Notes: a model not told the origin generated them from the letters alone. A DNA stretch of 64,000 nt from Bacteroidales bacterium (GCA_017631875.1 JAGBSL010000078.1:1-64000), one strand, 5' to 3'; counted from the first letter of the stretch, positions 25,128 through 35,431 are shown. Made by a program: numbers and translations.

Positions 25128-26332
25128 TAAGAATCTCCGATAAACACAATTGTTGTGGATGTTCTGCGTGTGTACAGATTTGTCCAAAACAGTCTATAAC
25201 CTGTGAATATGATAGGCAAGGATTTTTCTATCCAATCGTAAATGAGGCTACTTGTATCAACTGTGGTTTATGCGAGAAAGTATGTCCTGTACTTAATCAT
25301 AGTACAGCCAAGTTACCTTTAGAGGTGTATGCGGCTTTGAATATTAATCCAGATATTCGTAGAAATAGTTCATCAGGAGGAATTTTTACTAATTTAGGTG
25401 AATGGGTGATCACACAAGGAGGCGTAGTTTTTGGTGCTTCTTATGATGATAAATGGTTGGTTGAACATACATGTGTTGAGTCTGTTGAAGGTTTGATAAA
25501 ACTAATGGGGTCAAAGTACCTTCAAAGTAGGATTGGAAATTCATATATACATGTACGCCAATTTTTGGAAAGCGGAAGAATCGTGTTATTTACTGGTACC
25601 CCTTGCCAAGTTGCAGGTCTAAAAAGATTCTTGAGGAAAGAATATGACAATCTAATAACAGTAGATATAGTTTGCCATGGAACTCCAAGTCCCCTTGTGT
25701 GGCAAAAGTATTTAGAGCACATTTTAGGTGAAAAGTATTCAAACATTATTAAGAATATAACTTTTAGAGATAAGTCAACCGGTTGGAAAAAGTATAGTTT
25801 TGTAGTGCATGGTAATGATACCATAGAAAGGATTACAAGTGAAAGTGCTACAGGAACGATATTGTTTTCAGAAACATTAGATAAAAATCTCTTTATGCAG
25901 TCATTTTTAAAAAACCTATCGATACGACCGTCATGTACTCAATGTCCAGCAAAATCTGGACGATCAGGAAGTGATATAACTTTAGGTGATTTTTGGGGTA
26001 TAGGGAATGTTCATCCAGAATGGGATGACGACAAAGGTACTTCGCTTGTTCTTATTAATAGTAATAAGGGTAAATCACTTCTGTTTTCATGTGCTGAATC
26101 GTTATCTTTATTAGCAACGAACTATCATGTTGCATTGAAAGGCAACCCGTCTATTAAATTTAGTAGTAGAGCAAGTAAATACTCTTCAAAGTTTTGGGAG
26201 TGTTTCTATTCTTCAGGCTTCGCTGAAGTCCCAGTGATTATAAGAAAATGTAGACCTTCAATTTTAAAGAAGTGTAAATCATTATTCATTTATTACTATC
26301 GTGCTGTTTGTAAAAGAATTATAAGCAAATGA
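25124..26332 (+). CDS. Iron-sulfur protein, coenzyme F420 hydrogenase beta-subunit-like, linked to pyruvyl transfer
   Basis: The 402-residue protein starts with two 4Fe-4S ferredoxin motifs: C-C-G-C-S-A-C-V-Q-I-C-P at residues 10-21 and CINCGLCEKVCP at about 46-57. FrhB-like domains follow, with SSGGIFTNLGEWVI, TGTPCQVAGLKRFL and CHGTPSPLVWQKYLE. A further cysteine cluster, CTQCPAKSGRSGSDITLGDF, lies near 268. Such proteins sit next to polysaccharide pyruvyl transferases in many Bacteroidetes capsule loci; their chemistry there is not settled. The gene overlaps its neighbours on both sides by 4 bp, indicating translational coupling. Confidence 0.9.
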   Translation: MIRISDKHNCCGCSACVQICPKQSITCEYDRQGFFYPIVNEATCINCGLCEKVCPVLNHSTAKLPLEVYAALNINPDIRRNSSSGGIFTNLGEWVITQGGVVFGASYDDKWLVEHTCVESVEGLIKLMGSKYLQSRIGNSYIHVRQFLESGRIVLFTGTPCQVAGLKRFLRKEYDNLITVDIVCHGTPSPLVWQKYLEHILGEKYSNIIKNITFRDKSTGWKKYSFVVHGNDTIERITSESATGTILFSETLDKNLFMQSFLKNLSIRPSCTQCPAKSGRSGSDITLGDFWGIGNVHPEWDDDKGTSLVLINSNKGKSLLFSCAESLSLLATNYHVALKGNPSIKFSSRASKYSSKFWECFYSSGFAEVPVIIRKCRPSILKKCKSLFIYYYRAVCKRIISK

Positions 26333-27399
26333 GAATTGGAATAAATACGCAAATGCTTGCTACCAATTATGGTGGTATACTTCAAAATTTTGCTCTTCAA
26401 AAAGTACTTAAAAATTTAGGACACGAGGTTGTAACTTTTGATATAGGTAAATACTCTTGGTTCGAATGGATTATAGATTCATCTAAAGTTTTGGTCAAGA
26501 AAATCCTTGGAAGGAAATCAACCTTTAACAAGTCACCTATATATAGAAAAAAAATAGAGTCACCTCTAAGAAGATTTGTATATAAGAATATAAGTTTGAC
26601 TACGCCAAGGACTAAGTTTCTTCATAGAGGGCTTATATCTAAATATGCCATAGACACGATTATAGTTGGTAGCGATCAAGTTTGGCGACCTTGTTATAAT
26701 AAGCGAATAGAAGATATGTTTCTGGCATTTGCGCAAGATGACAAAGTCAGGAAGATTGCATATGCTGCATCATTTGGAACAGATTTCTGGGAATTCACTC
26801 CATTTCAGACAAAGAAATGTTCTAGTTTGGCTATGAATTTTCACGCAATTTCTGTTAGAGAGAAAACAGGAGTTGAATTATGTGATAAATATTTAGGCGT
26901 AAAGGCTACACATGTTCTTGATCCAACGCTTTTATTATCAGTTGAGGATTATACGACTTTATGTACCTCTATACCCAAACGTGCTCCATTTGTATTTGCT
27001 TATATATTAGATAAAAGCGATGCTATAGAAACAAAAATACGTGCTTTTGCAACTTCACAAGGACTAGACTGTGTTATTTTAAGCGCAGGAAGGGAAATTG
27101 ATCATAATGATTCTATAGAAAAGTGGCTTTCAAATTTCAGGGATGCTAAGTACGTTATAACAGATTCTTTCCATGGGACAGTCTTTTCAATCATTTTCAA
27201 CAAAGATTTCAGTGTAATAGGAAATTCGCAAAGAGGAAATAGTCGCTTTAGTAGTTTGCTTGATTTGTTAGGACTTCAGGATCAATTTTTACTTGAGTTC
27301 TCTTGTATTCCTTGTTCTGTTAATTGGAAGCATGTAAGTGCCGTATTAGACGTAGCGAAACAAGAATCTTTATCCTGGTTAATTTCGTCATTAGAATAA
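26329..27399 (+). CDS. Polysaccharide pyruvyl transferase family protein
   Basis: These enzymes add a pyruvate ketal to sugars of surface glycans, using phosphoenolpyruvate. The 356-residue protein has the two halves of the PF04230 fold: NYGGILQNFALQKVLKNLGH near 13-32, VGSDQVWRP at about 115 and DSFHGTVFSIIFNKDF at about 279. HVLDPTLLLS is another family segment. It is coupled by a 4-bp overlap to the iron-sulfur protein, with which it probably acts. It is cytosolic or membrane-peripheral, AT-rich like its neighbours. Confidence 0.92.
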   Translation: MRIGINTQMLATNYGGILQNFALQKVLKNLGHEVVTFDIGKYSWFEWIIDSSKVLVKKILGRKSTFNKSPIYRKKIESPLRRFVYKNISLTTPRTKFLHRGLISKYAIDTIIVGSDQVWRPCYNKRIEDMFLAFAQDDKVRKIAYAASFGTDFWEFTPFQTKKCSSLAMNFHAISVREKTGVELCDKYLGVKATHVLDPTLLLSVEDYTTLCTSIPKRAPFVFAYILDKSDAIETKIRAFATSQGLDCVILSAGREIDHNDSIEKWLSNFRDAKYVITDSFHGTVFSIIFNKDFSVIGNSQRGNSRFSSLLDLLGLQDQFLLEFSCIPCSVNWKHVSAVLDVAKQESLSWLISSLE

Positions 27400-27401
27400 A
27401 T

Positions 27402-28346
27402 ATGTGTCCCTTAGTTAGTATTATAGTGCCAGTTTATAATGTTGAGAAGTATTTATCAACATGTATAAATAGTATTTTGTCCCAATCGGTTTTAGATTGG
27501 GAGTTGTTGTTAATTGATGATGGCAGTAATGATCGTTCAGGCTTTATATGTGATGATTATTCTCAGATAGATCCGCGAATTAGAGTTTTTCATTTAACAA
27601 ACGGTGGAGTAAGTAATGCTAGGAACTTAGGTATTGACAATGCTAGGGGAAAGTGGTTGTGTTTTGTGGATGCTGACGATTGTTTGGATAGTAGGTCAAT
27701 AGATTTATGTCTCAAGTACGAAGATTGTGATTTAATTCGCTTTTCGATGGAATATGTTTATAGTGAGGAAAGTGTTAATAATCGTTCATATAACTTAACT
27801 TCTTATACTTCCAAAAGTGATTTTTTATATGATATAATCTCTCGTAACACGATATTGGGAGTTTGTGCAGGTTTTTATAAACGTGATTTATTTGAACAAT
27901 ATAAAATTAGATTTAATCCAGAAATTTCTTTGGGTGAGGACTGGTTAGTTTTTGCACAACTTGTTTATAGGGCAAACCTTTTTGCTGTCGATACAAACTG
28001 TTATTATAAATATAATAAACAGAATGACGCATCTTGTACCCATGCAATGAGTCTCGCAAAACTCTCTTCATTAAATATGGCTAGTACAATTATTTGCGAA
28101 ATGTTTAGTGGGAATCTTTGCAATTTGCGTACTGCTAAAGCGATATCTTCTTGTAGAGCAAAAATTGGCTATCAGATATTTCTTTCTAAAGTACTCGATG
28201 ATTCTGATTTCATTTGCTTAAAAAAGCAAATGAAATTATCACTCAAAGAAATTTTAATATCAGATTTAGAGATTCAACAAAAAGTTCTACTAATACTGGT
28301 TTTAATAGGCTGTAGGAAAATTATATTCAAATTATTACGCAGTTAA
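27402..28346 (+). CDS. Family 2 glycosyltransferase
   Basis: The frame opens inside the previous gene, but the GT-A fold start VSIIVPVYNVEKYL fits the ATG at 27402, giving 314 residues and a 2-bp gap. Motifs: DDGSNDRSG near 38, GGVSNARNLGIDNARGKW near 68 and the DXD-type FVDADD at about 86-92. LGEDWLVFAQ supplies the ED acceptor-site motif. It probably adds one sugar to the lipid-linked repeat unit on the cytoplasmic face; donor and acceptor cannot be told. Confidence 0.92.
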   Translation: MCPLVSIIVPVYNVEKYLSTCINSILSQSVLDWELLLIDDGSNDRSGFICDDYSQIDPRIRVFHLTNGGVSNARNLGIDNARGKWLCFVDADDCLDSRSIDLCLKYEDCDLIRFSMEYVYSEESVNNRSYNLTSYTSKSDFLYDIISRNTILGVCAGFYKRDLFEQYKIRFNPEISLGEDWLVFAQLVYRANLFAVDTNCYYKYNKQNDASCTHAMSLAKLSSLNMASTIICEMFSGNLCNLRTAKAISSCRAKIGYQIFLSKVLDDSDFICLKKQMKLSLKEILISDLEIQQKVLLILVLIGCRKIIFKLLRS

Positions 28347-28349
28347 TTT

Positions 28350-29627
28350 ATGATAAATCTTTTCGCAAATAAGAAATTTATATTTTCCATCTTCCTAATA
28401 GTTGTTTTATTGCTATTAAGGGATGTTCTAGATATAAATATAAGCCAATATATAATCTTTGGGGCAATGTTAGTGACTGTTAGTTTGTTGCCTTATTATG
28501 ATGCACTTTACTATACGTCATTTGCCTGTGGGATAATTAGTGGAGTAAATGCATATTTCTTGTTATTTGCGTATATAATTTTAATACTCAAGGATAAAAA
28601 GCCGCCAACGATTATTCAAATTTTACCTCTATTATTTTTTCTAGTTTTGGAGCTTATTAATAACGTTTTTTGGACTAATGATATAAGCTTTGCTCAATAT
28701 TTACTATATGGTTCATATTTAGCTATATTTTTCTATTTCTCTTTTGTAAAGGACACACCTGAGGTTTATCAGAGGATTGTCACTTCGTTTATAATTGGAT
28801 TAGCGGTTACTTTAATATTCGTATCAATTGGAATTCTAGAGAATCCTCAGCTGTTGATGATGGATGAATCTATGAGTCGTGGTAAGATGGGTTTTGCTGA
28901 AGATCTTTCGTCAACTCATTTTGTCTTGAATGCTAATAATATAGCATATTTTTCTTGTACTATATTGGCATTTTTATTTTTGGGATATAAATCACTAGGC
29001 TGTTCCAAATTAGTTTATTATATATTGTTATTAGTCGCTCTTATATCCGGATTGCTATCCCAATCTCGAACTTGGATTTTTATAGTTTTTATAGGTGGTT
29101 TTCTTATGCTTCTTTCCTCTGATTTAAAGCAAAAGATCAGACTTGTAATAGGCATTTTTGTGATGCTGGCAATTGTTGCAATTTCTGCTAGCGAATTGAT
29201 GGATTATATTCTGACAGGTGTTATGAATCGTTTTGAAGCAGAAGATATTGGTACTGCAGGTGGAAGAACTGAGATTTTTGCTAAATATAATGAATTTATG
29301 TTTAGTAATCCGAGGTATATGTTAGGAGGTACTGGTGTATTGAAATACAGAGAGGTTGCTCATATTACGAATTCTTGTCATAATGGTACTCAGCAAGTAT
29401 TTGTCAGTTATGGTTTAATTGGACTTCTTTTCTTATTTCTATTTATTGCGAAATCATTTAAGTTGCGATGCAATCAGTGTACAATAGTTAACTACATATC
29501 ATCAATCGTTCCCTTTCTTTTTATTCAAAGTATTCAATTTATAAATCCACACTACTTGATGTTTCCTATTGCAATGTCTGCTTTGATTTTGCGCGTTCCT
29601 CAAAAGCCTATTAATCGGATTGTCTAA
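28350..29627 (+). CDS. wzy: O-antigen/capsule polymerase-like membrane protein (Wzy)
   Basis: The 425-residue protein has about ten to twelve predicted membrane helices and no soluble domain. Near residues 230-240 it has SGLLSQSRTWIFIVFIGG, and before it the long periplasmic loop, consistent with Wzy/WaaL-type proteins that polymerise repeat units in the periplasm. It is the only polymerase candidate in the locus and sits between glycosyltransferase genes, which supports the call. Sequence conservation is low in this family, so the assignment rests on topology and context. Confidence 0.8.
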   Translation: MINLFANKKFIFSIFLIVVLLLLRDVLDINISQYIIFGAMLVTVSLLPYYDALYYTSFACGIISGVNAYFLLFAYIILILKDKKPPTIIQILPLLFFLVLELINNVFWTNDISFAQYLLYGSYLAIFFYFSFVKDTPEVYQRIVTSFIIGLAVTLIFVSIGILENPQLLMMDESMSRGKMGFAEDLSSTHFVLNANNIAYFSCTILAFLFLGYKSLGCSKLVYYILLLVALISGLLSQSRTWIFIVFIGGFLMLLSSDLKQKIRLVIGIFVMLAIVAISASELMDYILTGVMNRFEAEDIGTAGGRTEIFAKYNEFMFSNPRYMLGGTGVLKYREVAHITNSCHNGTQQVFVSYGLIGLLFLFLFIAKSFKLRCNQCTIVNYISSIVPFLFIQSIQFINPHYLMFPIAMSALILRVPQKPINRIV

Positions 29628-29656
29628 AATATGTAATTCCTATTTTTATAAAAGTC

Positions 29657-30754
29657 ATGAAATTATTGTTTTATATACATGGGTTAACGGGTGGTGGAGC
29701 TGAACGTGTTATGGCAACACTTATGAATGCTTTCGTGAAGCAAGGTCATAAAGTATGTGTTGTTTATACCTCATGCACAGATAAGTCTGTATATCCTCTA
29801 GACAATAGAATTGAAGAAGTATTTATGTTGAATGCTTGTTCTAGAAAATCATCTAGTTTGCTGGATAAAATTTATCGAAGAATATGGAAATATTTTGCAA
29901 TCCGTAAAACGGCAAAGGAATATAAACCAGATTTTGTCATCAGTTTTATTCGTGCGCAGAATAATGATGTTTTGTTGTCATTATTAGGCTTAGGATATCC
30001 TATAATTGTAGGAGATCATACTAATGTAAATCGCGAATATCCCATCATCACAAAGATTTTAACTAAATTGCTATATCCTACCGCAAGCGCGATTACAATG
30101 ATTACTGAGTGCGATTATGAGAAATGGAAAAACAAATATAAGCATGTTTACTATTTACCAAATCCTAGTGAAATTAAGATAAATAGTCAAGTAACGCAGA
30201 GGCAAAGAGTGGTATTGGCCGTAGGACGTGTTAATGCGTGGAAAATAAAAGGATTTGACAACTTAATAAAGGCATGGGGAAAAATCAAAGATAAGTTCCC
30301 AGATTGGAAATGTCAGATTGCTGGATTGTATAGTGAAAATAGTTTGTATGAACTGCAACTCCAAGTAAGGCAAGAGGATTTTTGTTCAGTTGATTTCCTT
30401 GGATTTAGATCAGATATACACGAGTATATGCAATCATGCGAAGTGTTTTGTTTGTCATCTCGACTAGAGGGTATGCCTATGGCTTTACTTGAAGCACTTA
30501 ATCTAGGATGTGCATGTGTATCATTTGATTGTTATACCGGACCTAGGGAAATGATATCACATGGTATAAATGGATTATTAGCAGAAGATCAAAATGTAGA
30601 TGATTTGGCAAATAAATTGGAGCAGTTATTATTGGATGATAAGCTTAGAAATCAATTTCATTCGATAGCGCCGGAGTCGATAGCACGCTATTCTACAGTA
30701 AATGTAGTGGCAATGTGGAATAAAATGTTTGAAGATTTATGTCTTAAATCATAA
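29657..30754 (+). CDS. Family 4 glycosyltransferase
   Basis: The 365-residue GT-B protein begins with GLTGGGAERVMATLMNAF, the N-terminal glycine-rich loop common in GT4 capsule enzymes. The C-terminal domain has VLAVGRVNAWKIKGFDNLI and the donor-binding E-x7-E segment SRLEGMPMALLEALNLG at about 270-286. It should act in the cytoplasm on the lipid-linked intermediate. The gene is followed by a 133-bp gap holding no recognised feature. Confidence 0.92.
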   Translation: MKLLFYIHGLTGGGAERVMATLMNAFVKQGHKVCVVYTSCTDKSVYPLDNRIEEVFMLNACSRKSSSLLDKIYRRIWKYFAIRKTAKEYKPDFVISFIRAQNNDVLLSLLGLGYPIIVGDHTNVNREYPIITKILTKLLYPTASAITMITECDYEKWKNKYKHVYYLPNPSEIKINSQVTQRQRVVLAVGRVNAWKIKGFDNLIKAWGKIKDKFPDWKCQIAGLYSENSLYELQLQVRQEDFCSVDFLGFRSDIHEYMQSCEVFCLSSRLEGMPMALLEALNLGCACVSFDCYTGPREMISHGINGLLAEDQNVDDLANKLEQLLLDDKLRNQFHSIAPESIARYSTVNVVAMWNKMFEDLCLKS

Positions 30755-30887
30755 AGTCATCTCTAATGGTATTATTAACGGTCTCTTGAATTAGTTTGTT
30801 AGGTATTTTAAATTGTTAATAATCAATAGATAAAAGGTAAATTTTGATGAGTTTGACCGAATAGATGTTCATATAGAAATTAAATAC

Positions 30888-31967
30888 GTGAAACGAATTC
30901 TATTAATTACAGAAAGTTTAGGTTCTGGAGGTGCCGAAAGGCAGATATGCGGACTTGCAGTGATGTTAGCAAAGTCTGGATATGATTGTCGTCTTATTAC
31001 ATATGTTGAAAATCAATTTTATGAACCTTATTTGCGTGATAACAATGTAGATTATGAGTTAGTGCCTGAATTATGTAGTAGGATTTACCGTGTCATTCGT
31101 CTAGCAAGGTATATAAATCAATATAATCCAGACATTGTAATATCGTATCTGCCTTCTGTTAATATCACGATGTGTTTGGCTAAACTCTTTATAAAAGCCA
31201 AGCTTATTGTATCTGAACGTAACAATAACATTGGCTTGACCTTAAGAGACAGAATTCAATTTAACCTTTATCGATTAGCTGATGTGATCGTTCCTAACTC
31301 AAACAGTCAAGGACATTTCATCAGCAGAAATTTCAGATTCCTGACACCTAAAATAGTTCCTATTATCAATTTTGTAGATGTGAAGCGTTTTGTCCCTGTA
31401 GCCAGAACGAAGGAAAATGATGTCCTGTCTTTTATAACAGTTGCACGCTATACTTCTCAGAAAAATGTATTGACCTTCTTGGAGGTTGTCAAAAAAGTTA
31501 AAGACGCAAAGTTAAACGTGCATTTTGATTGGTATGGAAGTAAAGTATATGACAAGTCGTACTATTCATTGGTAGAAGAGAAATTCAAGATGTTAGATCT
31601 TGCTGACTATATGACATTACATGATCCTTGTCATGAAATTGATAAGTTGTATCAGCAATCAGATGTCATGTGTCTTCCAAGTTTATTTGAAGGATATCCA
31701 AACGTTGTGGTAGAAGCAATGTCAAGCGGTTTGCCAGTAATCTGTTCTGATCGTTTTGAGAACCCTTTTATTGTTAAAAATAATATAAACGGATTTCTAT
31801 TTGATCCGGAGGATGTCGATGACATCTTTTCTAAAATTGTGAAGATTGCTAACATTTCAAGTAATGAAAGAAAGCAGATGGGGGTTAAGAATCGTGAAGC
31901 CTGTTTGGGGCGCAACTCAGAAGACGCTTTCGTAAAAGCATATATAAATCTAATTGAGAATTTATAA
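30888..31967 (+). CDS. Family 4 glycosyltransferase, GTG start
   Basis: The product (359 residues) starts at GTG 30888, since the sequence matches the family from its first residues (KRILLITESLGSGGAERQI) and no ATG is near. The C-terminal half has FITVARYTSQKNVLTFLEVV and the E-x7-E segment LFEGYPNVVVEAMSSGLPVI near 266-285. It shares the GGAER loop with the preceding enzyme, so the two may be distant paralogues. Its sugar specificity is unknown. Confidence 0.91.
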   Translation: MKRILLITESLGSGGAERQICGLAVMLAKSGYDCRLITYVENQFYEPYLRDNNVDYELVPELCSRIYRVIRLARYINQYNPDIVISYLPSVNITMCLAKLFIKAKLIVSERNNNIGLTLRDRIQFNLYRLADVIVPNSNSQGHFISRNFRFLTPKIVPIINFVDVKRFVPVARTKENDVLSFITVARYTSQKNVLTFLEVVKKVKDAKLNVHFDWYGSKVYDKSYYSLVEEKFKMLDLADYMTLHDPCHEIDKLYQQSDVMCLPSLFEGYPNVVVEAMSSGLPVICSDRFENPFIVKNNINGFLFDPEDVDDIFSKIVKIANISSNERKQMGVKNREACLGRNSEDAFVKAYINLIENL

Positions 31968-32030
31968 TGAGAAGATTACATTCTTCGAAAACGTCTAATG
32001 CTGCAGAAGCTTATATAAAGAATTGTTTAG

Positions 32031-33050
32031 ATGAATAGTGCCGGCAAAATCCTAGTATTGGGATATTTTGGTTTTAATACAAATCAGTTAGATGGGCAGA
32101 CCGTTAAGACAAGGGATGTGTATCGACTTGCCAGTGAGACCTATGAAAGAGTAGAGTATTATGACACGGAAGATTTTAAGTTTAGGAAATTGTCTATCCT
32201 TAAAATGTTTTGGAAGGTAATTACATGTGATACCTTGATCTATTTACCAGCACATAACAATCTAAAGTACATTTTCCCAATTATTTATTTCCTTTCACTC
32301 CTTTTTCGTTTCAAAATACATTATTTCGTTGTTGGTGGGTGGTTGAGAGAATATCTTGTAGGATTGCCAATGCATAGGAGGATGTTAAAGAGGATTTCTG
32401 GAATTCATGTTGAAACGAAGCGGCTGAAGAATGAACTGGAAGAATCATATAATTATGCAAATGTTGATGTGTTCCCAAACTTTAGGTTCTATGACTTTAC
32501 TCCATCTCACACCAACCATACAAAGTTATGTTTGGTTTTTATGGCTCGCATCAATAAATTAAAAGGCTTGGACTGGATTTTTAGTTTAGCTAATTATATC
32601 GCAACACATAATCTCTCCGATAAATTTGATCTGACATTTTATGGACCAATATTTAAGGATGACCAAGAGTATTTTGAATCAGAAATTCAGAAGTATTCAT
32701 TTGCTAAATATGCTGGGCCACTTCAGCCTAATGATATATATAGCGCTTTGAATAACCATGATGTGCTTCTCTTGCCAACTCACTATTATACGGAAGGACT
32801 ACCAGGGTCTATCGTTGATGCATATATATCAGGCATTCCTGTAATAGTAACAGAATGGAAACATTCTCATGAATTTATAGATGATGGTTATAGTGGTTTT
32901 ATTATACCATTTGAAAATGGAGTAGAAGAGTTGATACATAAAGTGATGTATTTAGAGGAAAATAGAGATGTCTTAAATCAATTGCAACAAAATGTGTTAA
33001 ACAAGCGAATGGAGTTTCTACCTCCTTCGCTCAAAGATTTTATTGAATAA
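32031..33050 (+). CDS. Glycosyltransferase (GT4-like)
   Basis: The 339-residue protein has a weaker GT-B signature: KILVLGYFGFNTNQLDGQT at the N-terminus, LVFMARINKLKGLDWIFSL at the start of the C-terminal domain and HYYTEGLPGSIVDAYISG near 252-269 as donor-binding segment. The spacing of the acidic residues is changed to E-x7-D (EGLPGSIVD) from the usual E-x7-E. It lies at the 3' end of the AT-rich block, 20 bp before wecC. Confidence 0.85.
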   Translation: MNSAGKILVLGYFGFNTNQLDGQTVKTRDVYRLASETYERVEYYDTEDFKFRKLSILKMFWKVITCDTLIYLPAHNNLKYIFPIIYFLSLLFRFKIHYFVVGGWLREYLVGLPMHRRMLKRISGIHVETKRLKNELEESYNYANVDVFPNFRFYDFTPSHTNHTKLCLVFMARINKLKGLDWIFSLANYIATHNLSDKFDLTFYGPIFKDDQEYFESEIQKYSFAKYAGPLQPNDIYSALNNHDVLLLPTHYYTEGLPGSIVDAYISGIPVIVTEWKHSHEFIDDGYSGFIIPFENGVEELIHKVMYLEENRDVLNQLQQNVLNKRMEFLPPSLKDFIE

Positions 33051-33070
33051 TAATTTAAACAAGTGTATAT

Positions 33071-34276
33071 ATGAAAGCATGTTTCATGGGCTTAGGCTAT
33101 ATAGGCCTACCGACAGCAATCATCGCCGCAAAGCATGGCGTACAGGTAACAGGTGTTGACATCAATCCACGCGTCGTGGAGATGACTAATAAGGGTAAAC
33201 TCCACATCATTGAACCAGGAATGGAGGAGATGCTTCAGGAAGTTGTTGCTTCCGGCGCATTGAAGGCATCTACAACTCCGGAGGTAAGCGATGCTTACTT
33301 CATGGTGGTACCTACTCCTTTCAAGGGTAATCATGAGCCAGATACATCTTATGTTGAGGCTGCTACTAGAGCTGTTCTTCCTCTTTTAAAGGAGGGTGAC
33401 CTTTATGTGATTGAGTCTACTTCTCCTGTGGGTACAACTGATAAGATGGCTGCTTTGATCTTTGCAGAGCGTCCTGAACTTCAGGGTAAGATCTACATTG
33501 CGTATTGTCCTGAGCGTGTTCTTCCAGGCAACGTGATTTATGAACTTGTTCACAATGACCGTGTTATCGGTGGTATGGACGAGGCTTCTACTGATAAGGC
33601 TATCGAATTCTACAGCCAGTTTGTGACAGGTCAGCTTCATAGAACTAACTGCAAGACAGCGGAGATGTGTAAGCTTACTGAGAACTCATCACGTGACGTA
33701 CAGATCGCTTTTGCAAATGAGCTTTCACTCATCTGTGACAAGGCTGGTATCAACGTTTGGGAACTCATCAATCTAGCTAACAAGCACCCGCGTGTCAACA
33801 TTCTTCAGCCAGGTTGTGGCGTAGGTGGCCACTGTATCGCCGTTGATCCTTACTTCATTACAGCAGACTTCCCGATGGAGTCAAAGATCATCGCTTCTGC
33901 TCGTGAGATCAATAACTATAAGTCATTCTGGTGCGCAGAGAAGGTTCAGAACGAGATGCTTAGATTCGAACTTGAGAATGGCCGTAAGCCATGGGTAGCA
34001 ATGATGGGCCTTGCGTTCAAACCAAACATTGATGACCTCCGCGAGTCTCCTGCAAAGAGCATCACCACTAAGGTAATGCAGAGCTGCAATAATGCCCAGC
34101 TTCTTATTGTTGAGCCTAATGTAGAAGAGCACAACGTCTTTAAGCTCACAAACTACAAAGAGGCATACGAGAAAGCTGATATCGTTGTTTTCCTTGTAAA
34201 CCATAGAGAGTTTGCTGAACTTAACTATCGTGAGGACGTTAAGGTCCTTGATTTCTGTGGAACTTTTAAGAAATAG
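33071..34276 (+). CDS. wecC: UDP-N-acetyl-D-mannosamine dehydrogenase
   Basis: WecC oxidises UDP-ManNAc to UDP-ManNAcA with two NAD+. The 401-residue protein has the Rossmann start MGLGYIGLPTAIIAAKHG, the catalytic CGVGGHC with C249, and the C-terminal LAFKPNIDDLRESPA. It is paired with wecB 3 bp downstream, which supplies its substrate, so ManNAcA is probably part of the glycan. GC and codon use return toward the genome norm here. Confidence 0.95.
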   Translation: MKACFMGLGYIGLPTAIIAAKHGVQVTGVDINPRVVEMTNKGKLHIIEPGMEEMLQEVVASGALKASTTPEVSDAYFMVVPTPFKGNHEPDTSYVEAATRAVLPLLKEGDLYVIESTSPVGTTDKMAALIFAERPELQGKIYIAYCPERVLPGNVIYELVHNDRVIGGMDEASTDKAIEFYSQFVTGQLHRTNCKTAEMCKLTENSSRDVQIAFANELSLICDKAGINVWELINLANKHPRVNILQPGCGVGGHCIAVDPYFITADFPMESKIIASAREINNYKSFWCAEKVQNEMLRFELENGRKPWVAMMGLAFKPNIDDLRESPAKSITTKVMQSCNNAQLLIVEPNVEEHNVFKLTNYKEAYEKADIVVFLVNHREFAELNYREDVKVLDFCGTFKK

Positions 34277-34279
34277 TCT

Positions 34280-35431
34280 ATGAAGAAAGTTATGCTAGTC
34301 TTCGGAACCCGTCCCGAAGCAATCAAGATGGCTCCGCTTGTTAAGGAGTTCCAGAAGTACCCAGAGACATTTAAGATAATAGTCTGCGTTACCGGTCAGC
34401 ATCGTCAGATGCTTGACCAGGTGCTGCAGATATTCGATATCACTCCTGACTATGACCTCAATATCATGAAGCAGGGCCAGGATCTGTATGATGTTACTGC
34501 ACGTGTTCTTACAGGAATGCGTGACGTGCTCAAAGAAACTCAGCCTGATGTTGTGCTTGTACACGGTGATACAACTACATCTACTGCAGCTGCACTCGCT
34601 GCGTTCTATCAGCAGATTCCTGTAGGTCATGTCGAGGCAGGTCTTCGTACTCATAATATCTACAGCCCATGGCCAGAGGAGATGAACCGTCAGATCACAG
34701 GACGCATTGCAACATATAATTTTGCTCCAACTCCACTCAGCAAGTATAACCTTCTTCGTGAAGCTGTAGCAGAAGAATCAATCACAGTTACAGGTAATAC
34801 TGTAATCGATGCTCTTTATTGGGTGGTTGATAGGATCAAGAACGATGCTTCTTTGAATGCTGAGCTTGAAGGCATCCTAAAGACTGCAGGTTATGATGTA
34901 AACAGGCTTGCAGGTGGAAAGAAACTCGTACTGATCACAGGTCATAGAAGAGAGAACTTCGGTGATGGCTTCATCAATATGTGTACAGCTATCAAGGATC
35001 TTACTGTAAAGTACCCTGATGTTGACTTCGTATACCCTATGCACCTCAATCCTAACGTACGTAAGCCAATCCACGAGGTGTTCGGAGAGGATCTCTCTAA
35101 TCTTGGCAACATGTTCTTCATCGAGCCGCTTGAGTACCTCAGCTTCGTATATCTGATGGAGAAATCGACAATAGTCCTTACGGACTCAGGTGGAATCCAG
35201 GAGGAGGCTCCAGGACTTGGCAAACCGGTACTCGTTATGCGTGATACAACAGAACGTCCCGAGGCATTGGATGCTGGCACAGTTAAACTTGTGGGAACTA
35301 ACTATGACATGATTGTCAATGAGGTTTCAGCACTCATCGATGATGAGAAGGCATATGAAAAGATGAGCAAGGCGGTTAATCCTTACGGGGATGGATTGGC
35401 TTGTGGAAGGATAGTAAATACCTTGAAATAA
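34280..35431 (+). CDS. wecB: UDP-N-acetylglucosamine 2-epimerase (non-hydrolysing)
   Basis: WecB interconverts UDP-GlcNAc and UDP-ManNAc. The 383 residues begin MLVFGTRPEAIKMAPLVKEF, and include VHGDTTTSTAAALAAFYQ, HVEAGLRT, ITGHRRENFG and TDSGGIQEEAPGLGKPVLVM, all typical of the family. The length is standard. The stop overlaps the next start by 1 bp (TAATG). Acting with WecC it feeds ManNAcA into the repeat unit. Confidence 0.96.
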   Translation: MKKVMLVFGTRPEAIKMAPLVKEFQKYPETFKIIVCVTGQHRQMLDQVLQIFDITPDYDLNIMKQGQDLYDVTARVLTGMRDVLKETQPDVVLVHGDTTTSTAAALAAFYQQIPVGHVEAGLRTHNIYSPWPEEMNRQITGRIATYNFAPTPLSKYNLLREAVAEESITVTGNTVIDALYWVVDRIKNDASLNAELEGILKTAGYDVNRLAGGKKLVLITGHRRENFGDGFINMCTAIKDLTVKYPDVDFVYPMHLNPNVRKPIHEVFGEDLSNLGNMFFIEPLEYLSFVYLMEKSTIVLTDSGGIQEEAPGLGKPVLVMRDTTERPEALDAGTVKLVGTNYDMIVNEVSALIDDEKAYEKMSKAVNPYGDGLACGRIVNTLK

